Shown piece by piece: positions 35,520 through 44,746 of a DNA stretch of 64,000 nt; the first letter of the stretch is position 1; every line of letters begins with the position of its first letter. The notes beneath the pieces were generated by a model. The model worked only from the letters and a program-made list of their open reading frames with translations. It had not been told where the DNA came from and did no database searches. The stretch comes from CAZSRX01 sp964609675 [NCBI: uncultured Bacteroidota bacterium] (GTDB lineage Bacteria; CLD3; SB21). Made by a program: the position numbers and the translations under genes. The stretch lies in contig CAZSRX010000004.1 of the NCBI GenBank assembly GCA_964609675.1, forward strand, positions 1 to 64,000, given 5' to 3'.

Positions 35520-36410
35520 ATGGCAAAAAATAGGACAACCATTATATTATTTATTTTAATCGGTTTCTGCTTCATTTCGATGATCGTACTGATGTTCGTG
35601 ATGCTGCTCAAGCCGGAGGTGCATTTTGGTAAGAGCATAGCGGTGGTAGAATTAACCGGGCCGATCGAGGACTCGCGGGACATCGTGAGTCAGTTTAAAA
35701 AGTACCGTGAGGATTCTTCCGTACGCGCGATTGTTTTCCGCATCGACAGTCCCGGCGGCGGCATTGCGCCTTCGCAAGAGATTTATGAGGCCGTAAAAAA
35801 AACACGGGCCGCAGGAAAACCGGTTGTGGTATCCATGGCCAGCGTTGCGGCTTCAGGAGGTTATTATGTGGCTTGTCCGGCCGATACGATTCTGGCGAAT
35901 CCCGGCACCATTACCGGTAGTATCGGCGTTATTATGCAGTATCCGAACATTGATAAAATGCTCGACAAGATTGGCGTCAATTTCGTAACATTTAAATCCG
36001 GACCATTCAAGGATGCGCCGAGCCCTTACCGCGATACCACCCGAATCGAAACGGAATATCTGCAACAGTTCATCATGAATGCGTATTATCAGTTCGTCAG
36101 CGCCATCGTACAGGGCCGCAAGATGGACTCATTGGAGGTGCTGAAGCTGGCGGACGGACGCATATACACCGGCCAGCAGGCCAAAGCCAACGGGCTGATT
36201 GACGCCCTTGGCACCTTTGAAGACGCCGTGGATATCGCGGCACGGATGGGAGGCATCGAAGGGGAGCCCCATATTGTTAAAAAGGACAAACGTAAACCGT
36301 CGCTTTTCGAGATAATGTTCGAGGAAGACGGCGCCGCCCAGCTTAAAGAAAGCGTCGGCATCCCTGAATTAAAACTGTATCCACAAATCAGCTACCGGTA
36401 TTATTATTGA
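35520..36410 (+). CDS. sppA: Signal peptide peptidase SppA (short form)
   Basis: A 296-residue membrane-anchored serine protease of family S49 that degrades signal peptides left in the inner membrane. One N-terminal transmembrane helix (about residues 9-31) is followed by a single catalytic domain. The Ser nucleophile is in SVAASGGYYVA and the general-base Lys in TFKSGPFKDAPSPYR. FRIDSPGGGIAPSQE is the oxyanion region. The length is that of the single-domain SppA of Gram-positive and FCB bacteria, about half of the E. coli protein. The HU/IHF gene starts two bases after its stop. Confidence 0.92.
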   Translation: MAKNRTTIILFILIGFCFISMIVLMFVMLLKPEVHFGKSIAVVELTGPIEDSRDIVSQFKKYREDSSVRAIVFRIDSPGGGIAPSQEIYEAVKKTRAAGKPVVVSMASVAASGGYYVACPADTILANPGTITGSIGVIMQYPNIDKMLDKIGVNFVTFKSGPFKDAPSPYRDTTRIETEYLQQFIMNAYYQFVSAIVQGRKMDSLEVLKLADGRIYTGQQAKANGLIDALGTFEDAVDIAARMGGIEGEPHIVKKDKRKPSLFEIMFEEDGAAQLKESVGIPELKLYPQISYRYYY

Positions 36411-36412
36411 TT

Positions 36413-36703
36413 ATGAACATTACCAAAGCCGACCTGGTCAATAAAATATCCGAAGCGGTGGGGCTGCGGCGCATAGAGACGGAGGCTGTGATCAACGGCT
36501 TTATCGTCATGATTAACCAATCGCTGCGTGAGGGCCATGAAGTCGAAATCCGCGGGCTGGGCAGTTTTCGCATTATTGACCGGAAACCCCGGCTGGCGCG
36601 AAATCCGAAAACCGGAGAAAAAATCCAACTGCCAAAACGCCGCGTGCCGCAGTTCAAACCATCCCGTGATATGCGGAAGTCCGTTAACCAAAGCGCAAAA
36701 TAA
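36413..36703 (+). CDS. HU/IHF-family DNA-bending protein
   Basis: A 96-residue histone-like protein. The N-terminal helices (MNITKADLVNKISEAVGL), the beta arm with RGLGSFRIIDRKPRLARNPKTGEK and the C-terminal FKPSRDMRKSVN helix are typical. The arm contains the Arg-Asn-Pro turn that intercalates into DNA. Whether it forms homodimers (HU) or acts as an IHF subunit is not clear. I chose ATG 36413 over the TTG at 36407. It is coupled to sppA. Confidence 0.93.
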   Translation: MNITKADLVNKISEAVGLRRIETEAVINGFIVMINQSLREGHEVEIRGLGSFRIIDRKPRLARNPKTGEKIQLPKRRVPQFKPSRDMRKSVNQSAK

Positions 36704-36747
36704 ACCATTGATATAATAAACGTAAAACCAGAAAGGAATCATTTTCT

Positions 36748-36843
36748 ATGCCCTGCGGAAAAAAAAGAAAACGAAGAAAAATGGCTACCCACAAACGCAA
36801 GAAACGTTTACGCCGGGACCGGCATAAAAAGAAAAACAAGTAA
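36748..36843 (+). CDS. 31-residue basic COX24/AURKAIP1-type small protein
   Basis: A tiny, highly basic protein: MPCGKKRKRRKMATHKRKKR is followed by 11 more residues, mainly Arg and Lys. It matches the short COX24_C/AURKAIP1 family of FCB bacteria, related to the C-terminus of mitochondrial ribosomal protein mS38, so it is probably a ribosome-associated peptide. AAGGA stands 10 bases before the ATG. It lies 44 bp after the HU/IHF gene and is followed by a strong terminator. Confidence 0.78.
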   Translation: MPCGKKRKRRKMATHKRKKRLRRDRHKKKNK

Positions 36844-36861
36844 TTTTTATATTGGCCATGT

Positions 36862-36896
36862 AAACAGCCCCGTTGCCACAACGGGGCTGTTTGATA
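36862..36896 (+). terminator. Strong Rho-independent terminator after the COX24-type gene
   Basis: A perfect 14-bp stem (AAACAGCCCCGTTG/CAACGGGGCTGTTT) with a three-base loop CCA. The arm ends give A- and T-rich flanks. It closes the sppA-HU-COX24 unit. Confidence 0.85.
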
Positions 36897-36985
36897 TTTG
36901 CCCGTAGCATCCCGCCGCAGAAGACGCCGCGGTTACAGACGTTTTTTAGGACGTAATTTAGGAAACCCAGCACCCATAAGGCTTT

Positions 36986-37714
36986 ATGCGAAACATTAAA
37001 CTTATCATCGAGTACGATGGTACGAAATTTTTCGGATGGCAATACCAAAAAAATCAGCGCACCGTTCAGCATGAACTCGAAGCGGCCATTGAGCGGATCA
37101 CGCTGGAGAAGGTCACGACGCACGCCGCCGGCCGTACCGACGCAGGCGTCCATGCGCGCGGACAGGTGGTCAATTTCCGCCTTAACAAAGCGATGAATAC
37201 CGCCGTCCTGCAAAAAGGCCTGAACGCCGTGCTGCCGCCGGACGTAAGGATTCGCCACGCAGAAATTGCCGAAGACCTTTTTCACGCGCGCTTTTCCGCA
37301 AAAGAACGACGATACCGGTATTATATTGCTACGCGCCCCCTGGCCATAGGCCGGCAATATTACTGGTTTTATCCCCATCCGCTGGACTGGGATGCCATGC
37401 AGGCGGCCTGCGCGCTGATTGCCGGATGCCATAACTTCCAGTCTTTCTGTCCTTCCAAATTAGACAAGGACCATTATCTCTGCGATGTCCGCAAAGCGGT
37501 GTGGCTTGCCGAAGGACCGGTACGCATCTTTGAAATTCACGCCAACCGGTTTTTACATCACATGGTGCGCTGTCTGGTGGGAACCTTTGTCCAACTGGGA
37601 CGCGGAAGAATACCATCCGACGAATTTAAAAATATCCTGGAATCGCAAGACCGCCGTAAAGCCGGATATACCGCGCCGGCACATGGCCTTGTACTGGAAG
37701 AAGTATTATATTAA
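36986..37714 (+). CDS. truA: tRNA pseudouridine synthase A
   Basis: Makes pseudouridine at positions 38-40 of the tRNA anticodon arm. The catalytic Asp lies in AAGRTDAGVHARGQ, with the N-terminal IIEYDGTKFFGWQ(Y) and C-terminal FLHHMVRCLVGTFVQLGRG motifs of the family. Length 242 is normal. The ATG lies about 90 bp past the terminator, so it probably has its own promoter. 245 bp follow before the next gene. Confidence 0.95.
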   Translation: MRNIKLIIEYDGTKFFGWQYQKNQRTVQHELEAAIERITLEKVTTHAAGRTDAGVHARGQVVNFRLNKAMNTAVLQKGLNAVLPPDVRIRHAEIAEDLFHARFSAKERRYRYYIATRPLAIGRQYYWFYPHPLDWDAMQAACALIAGCHNFQSFCPSKLDKDHYLCDVRKAVWLAEGPVRIFEIHANRFLHHMVRCLVGTFVQLGRGRIPSDEFKNILESQDRRKAGYTAPAHGLVLEEVLY

Positions 37715-37959
37715 ATCACGGTATCGGAAATAAAAAGTCTATTCATACTGCCCTTTCGGCGGTAACCGATTCCTTTTCAAACCTTTCATGTATTAAACCC
37801 GAATAGCGCGCAGTAGAATCGTTTGATGCATTCGTAGCTACATTTTTCTTTGCGTTTCAAACGATATATTAATGTTTAATAATATTTCGGAAATAAACCG
37901 GTAATACCATTGACGTATTTTGACCTCAAATGCGTTTAAATTAAGAGCAAAGAAAAAAC

Positions 37960-38868
37960 ATGACCTCATTAAAAAACACACCGGTTGATTTCTCCGTTCT
38001 GACCTTCAACACCTGGGGTTTGCGGGTCGGTAAATTTTCCATCGCGCGTCGGATAGATCAGCGTCTGCGGGCTATGGCGGCTGAAATCCGCAAGCTGAAC
38101 GCCGATCTCATCGCTTTTCAGGAAGTCTGGACCGACGAAGCCGCGTCATTCCTTTATCATCATCTGGATTATAAATATTACTACTACAATCCGGGCCGCG
38201 CGGCTTTTAAGGGATATATGGGTAACGGACTTTTAATCCTATCACGCTATCCGGTTGTTGAGCAGAAAACGATATTTTTTGATCACCACACCGACTGGTT
38301 TGAATATTACGCCCATAAAGGCGCACTGATGGTACAGGTTGAAACACCCGCGGGTTATGTGAATGTATTCAATACCCATCTGGGTTCAGGAAACAAGCCG
38401 AATCATATTCAAAATCGCAAGCATCAGTTGTCTGATCTGCTGTCATGGATCGGAAAAACTTCGCAAAAGCAGCCGTCCCTACTGACCGGCGACTTAAACT
38501 TCAATCCGGGCTCAGAAGAATACGGAGCGCTTGTTGATTGGATGCGGGAAGCCTTTAATGACGACGCGTTTGATTCTTATACCCGACTTCATCCCGCCGA
38601 GAAGGGTTTCACTTTCTATGTGGACCGGAGCTATAAATCCGGCGCGCTGCGTCATGGTATTAACGAACGTATTGATTATATCTTTGCCCTTTGCGCTAAA
38701 GAAAACCGTTCATCTTTAGAACTGAAAGCGAGCGAAATTGTGCTGGATAACGCCCATTTCCCCTTATCGGATCATTGCGGCGTTATAGCCCGCTTCAGAA
38801 TCTGCCGGAAGGTCACTATTAATGATGTGATGGAATCTCTTAAAGTAACCCAGCCCGAACCAGTCTAA
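37960..38868 (+). CDS. Endonuclease/exonuclease/phosphatase-family phosphodiesterase
   Basis: A 302-residue Mg-dependent hydrolase of the DNase I/neutral sphingomyelinase (EEP) fold. The metal Glu is in IAFQEVWTDEA, the catalytic His in FNTHLGSGN, Asp/Asn in LTGDLNFNPGS and the final SDHCGVIA. HINERIDYIFA is also typical. No signal peptide is found, so it is probably cytoplasmic. It most resembles sphingomyelin/phosphodiester hydrolases in layout, but the natural substrate is unknown. No close operon partner. Confidence 0.85.
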   Translation: MTSLKNTPVDFSVLTFNTWGLRVGKFSIARRIDQRLRAMAAEIRKLNADLIAFQEVWTDEAASFLYHHLDYKYYYYNPGRAAFKGYMGNGLLILSRYPVVEQKTIFFDHHTDWFEYYAHKGALMVQVETPAGYVNVFNTHLGSGNKPNHIQNRKHQLSDLLSWIGKTSQKQPSLLTGDLNFNPGSEEYGALVDWMREAFNDDAFDSYTRLHPAEKGFTFYVDRSYKSGALRHGINERIDYIFALCAKENRSSLELKASEIVLDNAHFPLSDHCGVIARFRICRKVTINDVMESLKVTQPEPV

Positions 38869-38943
38869 TTCTAAAAAACCAAAAATCGTTTCGTGTAAAA
38901 CATCCTAACCTGCTTGTTTTTTTACAGATAGAATCGTTTTTAT

Positions 38944-38981
38944 TTAACATTTTTGTAACAAATAAATAATGTTAGGATAAT
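38944..38981 (+). promoter_or_regulatory. Candidate Pho box and promoter of the pst operon
   Basis: Two direct repeats TTAACA (38944-38949) and GTAACA (38955-38960) are spaced 11 bp start to start, the phasing of PhoB/PhoP boxes. The second overlaps a -35 TTGTAA (38953-38958), which is followed after 17 bp by the -10 GATAAT (38976-38981). This fits activation by the PhoB encoded in the same operon. The transcription start would lie about 50 bp before the pstC ATG. Confidence 0.5.
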
Positions 38982-39036
38982 TTGTAATAATTACCTTACG
39001 GGCGAATTGAATTTGCATTACAAAGCCAATTAACAA

Positions 39037-40194
39037 ATGACAGAAAAACCTATTACCAATCAGGCCTTTATTTCGATGTCATCCGGGAATCTGAAAGAAC
39101 CAGCGGTCAAATCCACAACGCCTGTATTTTCAGAAAACAACAGCCGGTCGCCCTGGTTCGAGAGAAAGCGGCGTTTTTCGGATGCCATGGCGGAACGGGT
39201 CATCAAAGCGACCGCATTCATTTCACTCGCCTTTATCGGGTTAATCATTTTTTTTATCTTTAAGGAAGCGCTGCCGGTATTCCAGTCCACGGAGACCGGA
39301 AGGGATCATCAGGATTCCACAGTCGTTGTAGAACAGCAGGAGACTTACGGCGATGATATTTCCGGCGTCAGCGAATCCATGGGCGCCGTTGAGGACCGCG
39401 CCGGACAGATGACCATGATGGATTACAAAGATGAAGTGACCATCCGTGGACTCTTTACGGAAATATGGCAGCCGATATCCGAACAGCCGAAATACGGCTT
39501 ACTGCCGTTATTTGCGGGAACGGCTAAAATCACGATTCTCGGCGTGCTGATAGCCGCGCCGATCGCGATATTATCGGCGCTCTTTACGGCCATGTTTGCG
39601 CCGAAATGGGCCAAAGAAATATTAAAGCCGTGTATTGAAATTCTTGCGGGAATACCGTCGGTTGTCATCGGTTTCTTTGCGCTCATCGTGCTGGCCAGCT
39701 TAATCCAGAACTTTTTCGGCTTCGAGTATCGGCTGAACGCGTTCGTGGGCGGGCTGGCAATGTCGCTGGCAGTCATACCCATTATTTATACCATCACAGA
39801 GGATTCGCTAACGGCCATTCCCAAAACGTATATGGAGGCCAGTCTGGCGCTGGGCGTAAGTAAATGGCAGACGGCGTTGTTTGTGATTCTTCCGGCGGCG
39901 ACGCCGGGCATTTTTGCCGCCATCCTGCTCGGCGTAGGACGTGCGTTCGGCGAAACGATGATTGTGCTGATGGCGACGGGCAACGCGGCTCTGCTATCCT
40001 GGAATATTTTTGAGCCCGTCCGGACGATGTCGGCGACCATCGGATCCGAGATGGCGGAAGTTGTTTTTGGCGAGCCGCATTATCATGTGCTGTTTCTCAT
40101 CGGCGCGATTCTTTTTGTGTTTACATTTACGTTAAACGCCGTCGCCGAATTATGGGTGCGAAAATTCCTGCTCAAGAAATTCAGAGGCTCTTAG
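39037..40194 (+). CDS. pstC: Phosphate ABC transporter permease PstC
   Basis: Inner-membrane permease of the high-affinity phosphate importer. It has the usual six helices, with the first at about residues 50-75 and the BPD_transp_1 domain from about residue 160 on. The EAA-like loop (YMEASLALGVSKWQTALFVILPAA) contacts PstB, and GRAFGETMIVLMATGN is typical of PstC. At 385 residues it is longer than E. coli PstC (319): a basic N-terminal tail (about 45 residues) and an acidic loop of about 60 residues after helix 1 are added. pstA follows after 13 bp. No pstS is upstream. Confidence 0.94.
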   Translation: MTEKPITNQAFISMSSGNLKEPAVKSTTPVFSENNSRSPWFERKRRFSDAMAERVIKATAFISLAFIGLIIFFIFKEALPVFQSTETGRDHQDSTVVVEQQETYGDDISGVSESMGAVEDRAGQMTMMDYKDEVTIRGLFTEIWQPISEQPKYGLLPLFAGTAKITILGVLIAAPIAILSALFTAMFAPKWAKEILKPCIEILAGIPSVVIGFFALIVLASLIQNFFGFEYRLNAFVGGLAMSLAVIPIIYTITEDSLTAIPKTYMEASLALGVSKWQTALFVILPAATPGIFAAILLGVGRAFGETMIVLMATGNAALLSWNIFEPVRTMSATIGSEMAEVVFGEPHYHVLFLIGAILFVFTFTLNAVAELWVRKFLLKKFRGS

Positions 40195-40207
40195 GAATCG
40201 GATCATT

Positions 40208-41110
40208 ATGGTTAAGAATAAACTGCTCGGAAATATCGTTATAGCCGTTACGGCGGTCAGCGCGCTGATTATTCTGATCGTCGTCGGATTTGTGATGCTG
40301 AACATCATTATCGGGGGTTGGGACCAGCTGAGCTGGGAATTCCTGACCGGTGCACCCCGCGACGGCATGACCGAGGGCGGGATTTTCCCGGCCATTGTCG
40401 GCACGTTTTTTCTGGTAGTATTTATGTCTATAGTCGGCGTTCCCGTCGGCACCGTGACAGCGATATACTTGAGCGAATATGCCGGACAGCAGTCGCGGCT
40501 CGCCCGGATGATACGTTTTGCCGTCAACACGCTGGCGGGCGTTCCGGCAATCGTGTTTGGGCTGTTCGGGCTCGGGTTTTTTATCCAATTCGTTGGCAGC
40601 GGTATAGACAGCCTGTTTACGGGCGAAGGCGAGCTGGTCTGGGGCCAGCCGAACCTTCTGTGGGCCAGTCTTACCATGGCCCTTTTAACCCTGCCGGTGG
40701 TTATCGTCTCGGTGGAAGAGGCCATCAAAACCGTGCCAAGGGAACTGCGCGAAGCCAGCCTGGCGTTGGGTTCCACGAAGTGGGAAACGATTAAAAAAGT
40801 CGTACTTCCCGGATCGATGACGGGCATTTTCACCGGCGGCATTCTTGCCGTCAGCCGCGGAGCCGGCGAAGTCGCGCCGATCCTTTTTACGGGGGCCGCG
40901 TATTTCCTGCCAAAACTGCCCGATGACTTATCCGACCAGTTCATGGAGCTGGGGTATCATGTTTATATCATGTCCACCCAATCCCCGAACGTCGAGGAAA
41001 CGCGCGGCATCCAATATGCCACCACGCTCGTACTGCTTTTACTGACTTTTTTACTTAATTTCTCGGCGATTTTCTTACGATACCGCCTGCGAAAACGAAC
41101 CATTAAATAA
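40208..41110 (+). CDS. pstA: Phosphate ABC transporter permease PstA
   Basis: A 300-residue partner permease of PstC with about six helices. The EAA loop (LREASLALGSTKWETIKKVVLPGS) and AVSRGAGEVAPILFTGAA are diagnostic. TPR-like GGWDQLSWEFLTGAPRDGMTEGGIFPAI near the N-terminus is a conserved PstA periplasmic segment. Length is normal. It sits between pstC and pstB in the expected gene order. Confidence 0.95.
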   Translation: MVKNKLLGNIVIAVTAVSALIILIVVGFVMLNIIIGGWDQLSWEFLTGAPRDGMTEGGIFPAIVGTFFLVVFMSIVGVPVGTVTAIYLSEYAGQQSRLARMIRFAVNTLAGVPAIVFGLFGLGFFIQFVGSGIDSLFTGEGELVWGQPNLLWASLTMALLTLPVVIVSVEEAIKTVPRELREASLALGSTKWETIKKVVLPGSMTGIFTGGILAVSRGAGEVAPILFTGAAYFLPKLPDDLSDQFMELGYHVYIMSTQSPNVEETRGIQYATTLVLLLLTFLLNFSAIFLRYRLRKRTIK

Positions 41111-41125
41111 ACGGTTGACGGAAGC

Positions 41126-41890
41126 ATGAACATCACAAATCCGGTTATACAGACTCACGGCATCAATTTTTTCTACGGGCGTAAACAGGCCTTGAAAAAC
41201 ATCACCATGAAAATCCAGTTCCGCGCGGTCACGGCGCTGATTGGCCCTTCGGGCTGCGGCAAATCCACATTTCTCCGGCTGTTTAACCGCATGAACGACC
41301 TGATTGAGGACGTACGAATCAGCGGCGAAATCATTATTGATGGGCAGAATATCTACGATCCGAAGGCCGATGTCGTTCGCCTGCGTAAACGGGTTGGCAT
41401 GATTTTTCAGAAATCCAATCCCTTCCCCAAGTCGATATACGACAACATTGCCTACGGGCCGCGGATCAACGGTATCAAATCGAAAGCACGATTAGACGCA
41501 ATCGTCGAGCGTTGCCTGCGGAAGGCCGCTTTATGGGACGAAGTGAAGGATCATCTGAAACACTCCGCCTACAGTCTTTCCGGAGGGCAGCAGCAGCGTT
41601 TATGCATCGCGCGGGCGCTGGCCGTCGAACCCGAAATTATCCTTATGGACGAGCCCTGCTCCGCTCTCGATCCCATCGCCACGCAGAAAATCGAGGACCT
41701 TATCGAGGAACTCAAAAAAGATTACACCATCGTCATCGTCACGCATAATATGCAGCAGGCCGCGCGCGTGTCGGACCATACTGCCTTTATGTGGCTGGGT
41801 GAACTGATTGAATATGACGACACCAAAACGATCTTCACCTCTCCGGCGGAAAAAATGACGGAAGATTATATCACCGGCCGATTTGGTTAA
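41126..41890 (+). CDS. pstB: Phosphate ABC transporter ATPase PstB
   Basis: Cytoplasmic ATPase of the phosphate importer, 254 residues. Walker A is GPSGCGKST, the Q-loop follows in [10 protein letters not shown], the ABC signature is LSGGQQQR, Walker B is [13 protein letters not shown] and the H-loop is VTHNMQQA. The [19 protein letters not shown] and FNRMNDLI stretches are PstB-specific. The ATG is 15 bp after pstA. Confidence 0.97.
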   Translation: MNITNPVIQTHGINFFYGRKQALKNITMKIQFRAVTALIGPSGCGKSTFLRLFNRMNDLIEDVRISGEIIIDGQNIYDPKADVVRLRKRVGMIFQKSNPFPKSIYDNIAYGPRINGIKSKARLDAIVERCLRKAALWDEVKDHLKHSAYSLSGGQQQRLCIARALAVEPEIILMDEPCSALDPIATQKIEDLIEELKKDYTIVIVTHNMQQAARVSDHTAFMWLGELIEYDDTKTIFTSPAEKMTEDYITGRFG

Positions 41891-41961
41891 AATCCATTTG
41901 TATTTTTTGAAGGGTTTTACGATTTTATTAATTGCTATCCGAAACGAAAATCCAGGGAGCC

Positions 41962-42624
41962 ATGAAAGAACAGTTCAACGAAAAATTAAGAAATCTTGAG
42001 AAACTTGTCATTGAAATGGGCAGCGCCGTTGAGAAGCAGGTGGCCGACGCGGTGGAAGCAACGATTCGCGGCGACGTGTCGCTGGCCAAGAGCGTCATCA
42101 CCGGGGATAAGGTTATTGACAATCTGGAAATCGCCGTCGATGAAGCGGTTTTTAACATTCTTGCCCTGCATCAGCCGGTGGCCGTGGATCTGCGGGATAT
42201 CGTGGGCATATCCAAAATGAACGGCGATCTGGAGCGTATCGGCGATCATGCGCAGAATATCGCCGAATCGGCCATTACCCTTATCGAAAAGTTTCCCGGT
42301 ACCCCGATCAGCGTCATTCCTAAAATGTGCGGGGTCATGCGCGGCATGCTAAAGGATGCTATCGACAGTTTTACTCAGAAAAACTCCGACCTTGCCGTAT
42401 CCGTCTGTGAGCGCGATGACGAAATTGATCAGCTCAATAAGGATCTGTTTTCAAGCATTCTCGCGGAAATGATTAAAAATCCCGCCATCATTCCCGCCTC
42501 GATGGAAATCATCCGCATCAGCCGGAATATCGAACGCATAGCCGACCTCTGCACGAACATCGCCGAAGATGTCATTTTCATCCGGATCGCTAAACTCATC
42601 AAGCATCATCGTAAAAATCCATAA
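41962..42624 (+). CDS. phoU: Phosphate transport regulator PhoU
   Basis: A 220-residue cytoplasmic regulator made of two PhoU three-helix repeats; it links PstSCAB transport state to PhoR and represses the Pho regulon when phosphate is plentiful. The metal-binding pattern E/DxxxD occurs twice (GDLERIGDHAQNIAE and SRNIERIADLCTNIAED). The ATG at 41962 has GGGAG four bases upstream, so I prefer it to the TTG at 41932. It is part of the pst-pho operon. Confidence 0.95.
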   Translation: MKEQFNEKLRNLEKLVIEMGSAVEKQVADAVEATIRGDVSLAKSVITGDKVIDNLEIAVDEAVFNILALHQPVAVDLRDIVGISKMNGDLERIGDHAQNIAESAITLIEKFPGTPISVIPKMCGVMRGMLKDAIDSFTQKNSDLAVSVCERDDEIDQLNKDLFSSILAEMIKNPAIIPASMEIIRISRNIERIADLCTNIAEDVIFIRIAKLIKHHRKNP

Positions 42625-42634
42625 GGACGCTTGC

Positions 42635-43342
42635 ATGGGAAAAAAAGTAAAAACCATATTATGCGTGGATGACGAACAGGATATCCTCGATATCCTGATG
42701 TACAACCTGAAAAAAGAAGGTTATACGGTACTCACAGCCGCTAACGGCGAAGCCGCGCTGACCTTAGCCGAAAAGACGCGTCCCGACCTGATCCTGCTGG
42801 ACATCATGATGCCCGGCATTGACGGATTCGAGGTCTGCAAAAGCGTCCGCAACAATCCCGCCATCAAAGATACGCCGGTCATCTTCCTGACCGCTAAAGC
42901 GGACGAGATGGACGAAATCCTCGGCCTGGAGTTCGGCGCGGACGATTACATCACCAAACCGTTCAGCCCGCGTAAAATCGTAACCAAAGTCAAGGCGATG
43001 TTTCGCCGTATCGAGGTGCGCGCCGAAATGGCCGACGATAAAAAAAACGCCATTAAAATCGGCGGCATTGATATTAACCGGCTGAATTATACCGTCATGG
43101 TTGACGGCCATGAGGTCAAATTTCTGCACCAGGAATTTGAGCTGCTATTCTTCCTGATGAGCCATCCCAACATTGTTTATTCCCGCAACCAACTCCTCTA
43201 CCAGGTTTGGGGCGAGGATGCCTACTTTGTGGACCGCACAGTAGACGTGCATGTCACCAAAATCCGCAAGAAACTAGGCCGATACGGCGACTGGATCGAA
43301 ACGATTCGCGGCGTCGGCTATAAATTTAATTCAAGGCAATAG
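42635..43342 (+). CDS. phoB: Phosphate regulon response regulator PhoB (PhoP-type)
   Basis: A 235-residue OmpR-type regulator. The receiver (about residues 6-120) has acidic pocket CVDDEQD, phospho-acceptor Asp in LILLDIMMPGIDG, switch Thr in FLTAKA and Lys in YITKPF. The C-terminal winged helix (about 140-234) ends in RTVDVHVTKIRKKLG and TIRGVGYKF. The start ATG at 42635 lies 10 bp after phoU. It is expected to bind the candidate Pho box before pstC. phoR begins directly at its stop codon. Confidence 0.94.
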   Translation: MGKKVKTILCVDDEQDILDILMYNLKKEGYTVLTAANGEAALTLAEKTRPDLILLDIMMPGIDGFEVCKSVRNNPAIKDTPVIFLTAKADEMDEILGLEFGADDYITKPFSPRKIVTKVKAMFRRIEVRAEMADDKKNAIKIGGIDINRLNYTVMVDGHEVKFLHQEFELLFFLMSHPNIVYSRNQLLYQVWGEDAYFVDRTVDVHVTKIRKKLGRYGDWIETIRGVGYKFNSRQ

Positions 43343-44746
43343 TTGAAAAAAATCAGCGTTCAAATCTCCCGCACCATCATCGTTTTGTTTCTTGCGGGAT
43401 TTATACTTCTGCTGGCGGTAGTGGACAATCTTCTGCGCACCAATCTTCAGGCCGAGCTTATCGGGGAATTGCAGGTCGAATGCCGGCTGATTGACGAAAT
43501 ACTGCCGGAACATCACGACGCGATCGAAAAGCTGCTTCCGCGGTTGAGCGCATTGACGTCGGCCCGTATCACGGTCATCGACACCAGCGGCCGCGTCCTG
43601 AGCGACTTTGACGGGCGCCAATTTACGCGTACGCTGGACAACCATCTCGACCGGCCAGAAATCCAGGCCGCTCGGCAATCCAAACAGGGCTTCGGTTCCG
43701 CCATCCGTCACAGCACCACGGTAGATGATGACCTGATCTATACGGCCTTCCAATCGCCCAAACAACGCTTTATCCGCCTGGCTCACCACCAGTCCATGAT
43801 TGACGCTATTATCATCAAAGTGCGTTTCCTGTTTTTCGGAGCGGCCTTCATCACCGTACTTCTAATTATTCTCATCACAACGCGGATTTCCCGTCATATC
43901 ACCCGCCCGCTGACGGAAATCATAGATGCCGCTTCCGAAATCAAATCGGGCAACTACTCCAAAGAAATCACCGTCGATGAAGAAAATGAAATCGGGCGGC
44001 TGGCGAAAATTTTGAATGAAATGTCCGCCAAGCTGAAAGCGGACATCCTCCAGCTGAACAAGCTGCAGGAAATCCGTAAAGACTTTGTGGCCAACGCTTC
44101 GCACGAACTTCGTACGCCGGTGACGTCCATCCGCGGTTATGTGGAATCTCTGCTGGACGGCGCCATGAGCGACCCGGAGGTCAGCCGGCGCTTTCTGGAA
44201 CGCACGCTGTCCAATGTCGAACGTCTGGAAATTATCATCCGCGATATGCTGGACCTTTCCCAGCTGGAAAAACGCGATAAAGGGCTGAGCCTGCGGTATT
44301 TTGATCTGCGGCCGGTGCTGGAAAACGTGATGGCGGATTTTGAAAAAACCGCGCGCCGCAAAGGTCTTTACCTGAAGCTCGCGTCCGGCCATCCGGACGC
44401 GGTAAAAATCCTCGCCGACGCCTACCAGCTTGAAAAAGCGCTGATGAATCTTATTGACAACGCGATTAAATACACCGAGCAGGGCGGCGTGACGGTTTCC
44501 ACCCGCGTCGATGAAAAACACTTTGTCATCACCGTTTCCGATACCGGCGCCGGCATCAAACCGGATGACCTGTCGCGGATTTTCGAGCGCTTCTACCGCG
44601 TCGACAAAGGCCGTTCGCGCGACATGGGCGGCAGCGGCCTCGGCCTGGCCATCGTTAAGCATATCATGGAAATGCATCAGGGCGAAGTCTGCGTGGAGAG
44701 CGAACCGGGCAAAGGCAGCCGCTTTATATTGTCGTTCCCGCGTTGA
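43343..44746 (+). CDS. phoR: Phosphate regulon sensor histidine kinase PhoR
   Basis: A 467-residue membrane kinase partner of PhoB. Transmembrane helix 1 is at about residues 10-30, an extracytoplasmic sensor of about 120 residues follows, helix 2 is at about 157-178, then HAMP (about 178-232), HisKA with NASHELRTPVTSIRGY and HATPase_c with LIDNAIKYTEQG, SDTGAGIKPDD and GGSGLGLAIVKHI. It starts with TTG immediately after the phoB stop. Unlike E. coli PhoR it has an extracytoplasmic domain, as in Bacillus-type PhoR. No PAS domain is obvious. Confidence 0.93.
   Translation: MKKISVQISRTIIVLFLAGFILLLAVVDNLLRTNLQAELIGELQVECRLIDEILPEHHDAIEKLLPRLSALTSARITVIDTSGRVLSDFDGRQFTRTLDNHLDRPEIQAARQSKQGFGSAIRHSTTVDDDLIYTAFQSPKQRFIRLAHHQSMIDAIIIKVRFLFFGAAFITVLLIILITTRISRHITRPLTEIIDAASEIKSGNYSKEITVDEENEIGRLAKILNEMSAKLKADILQLNKLQEIRKDFVANASHELRTPVTSIRGYVESLLDGAMSDPEVSRRFLERTLSNVERLEIIIRDMLDLSQLEKRDKGLSLRYFDLRPVLENVMADFEKTARRKGLYLKLASGHPDAVKILADAYQLEKALMNLIDNAIKYTEQGGVTVSTRVDEKHFVITVSDTGAGIKPDDLSRIFERFYRVDKGRSRDMGGSGLGLAIVKHIMEMHQGEVCVESEPGKGSRFILSFPR

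Noticed and set aside
37819-37864. Inverted repeat TCGTTTGA/TCAAACGA in the truA-EEP gap
   Set aside because: Arms are only eight bases and 30 bases apart with no T-run. It may be an operator, but I have no support beyond the repeat.
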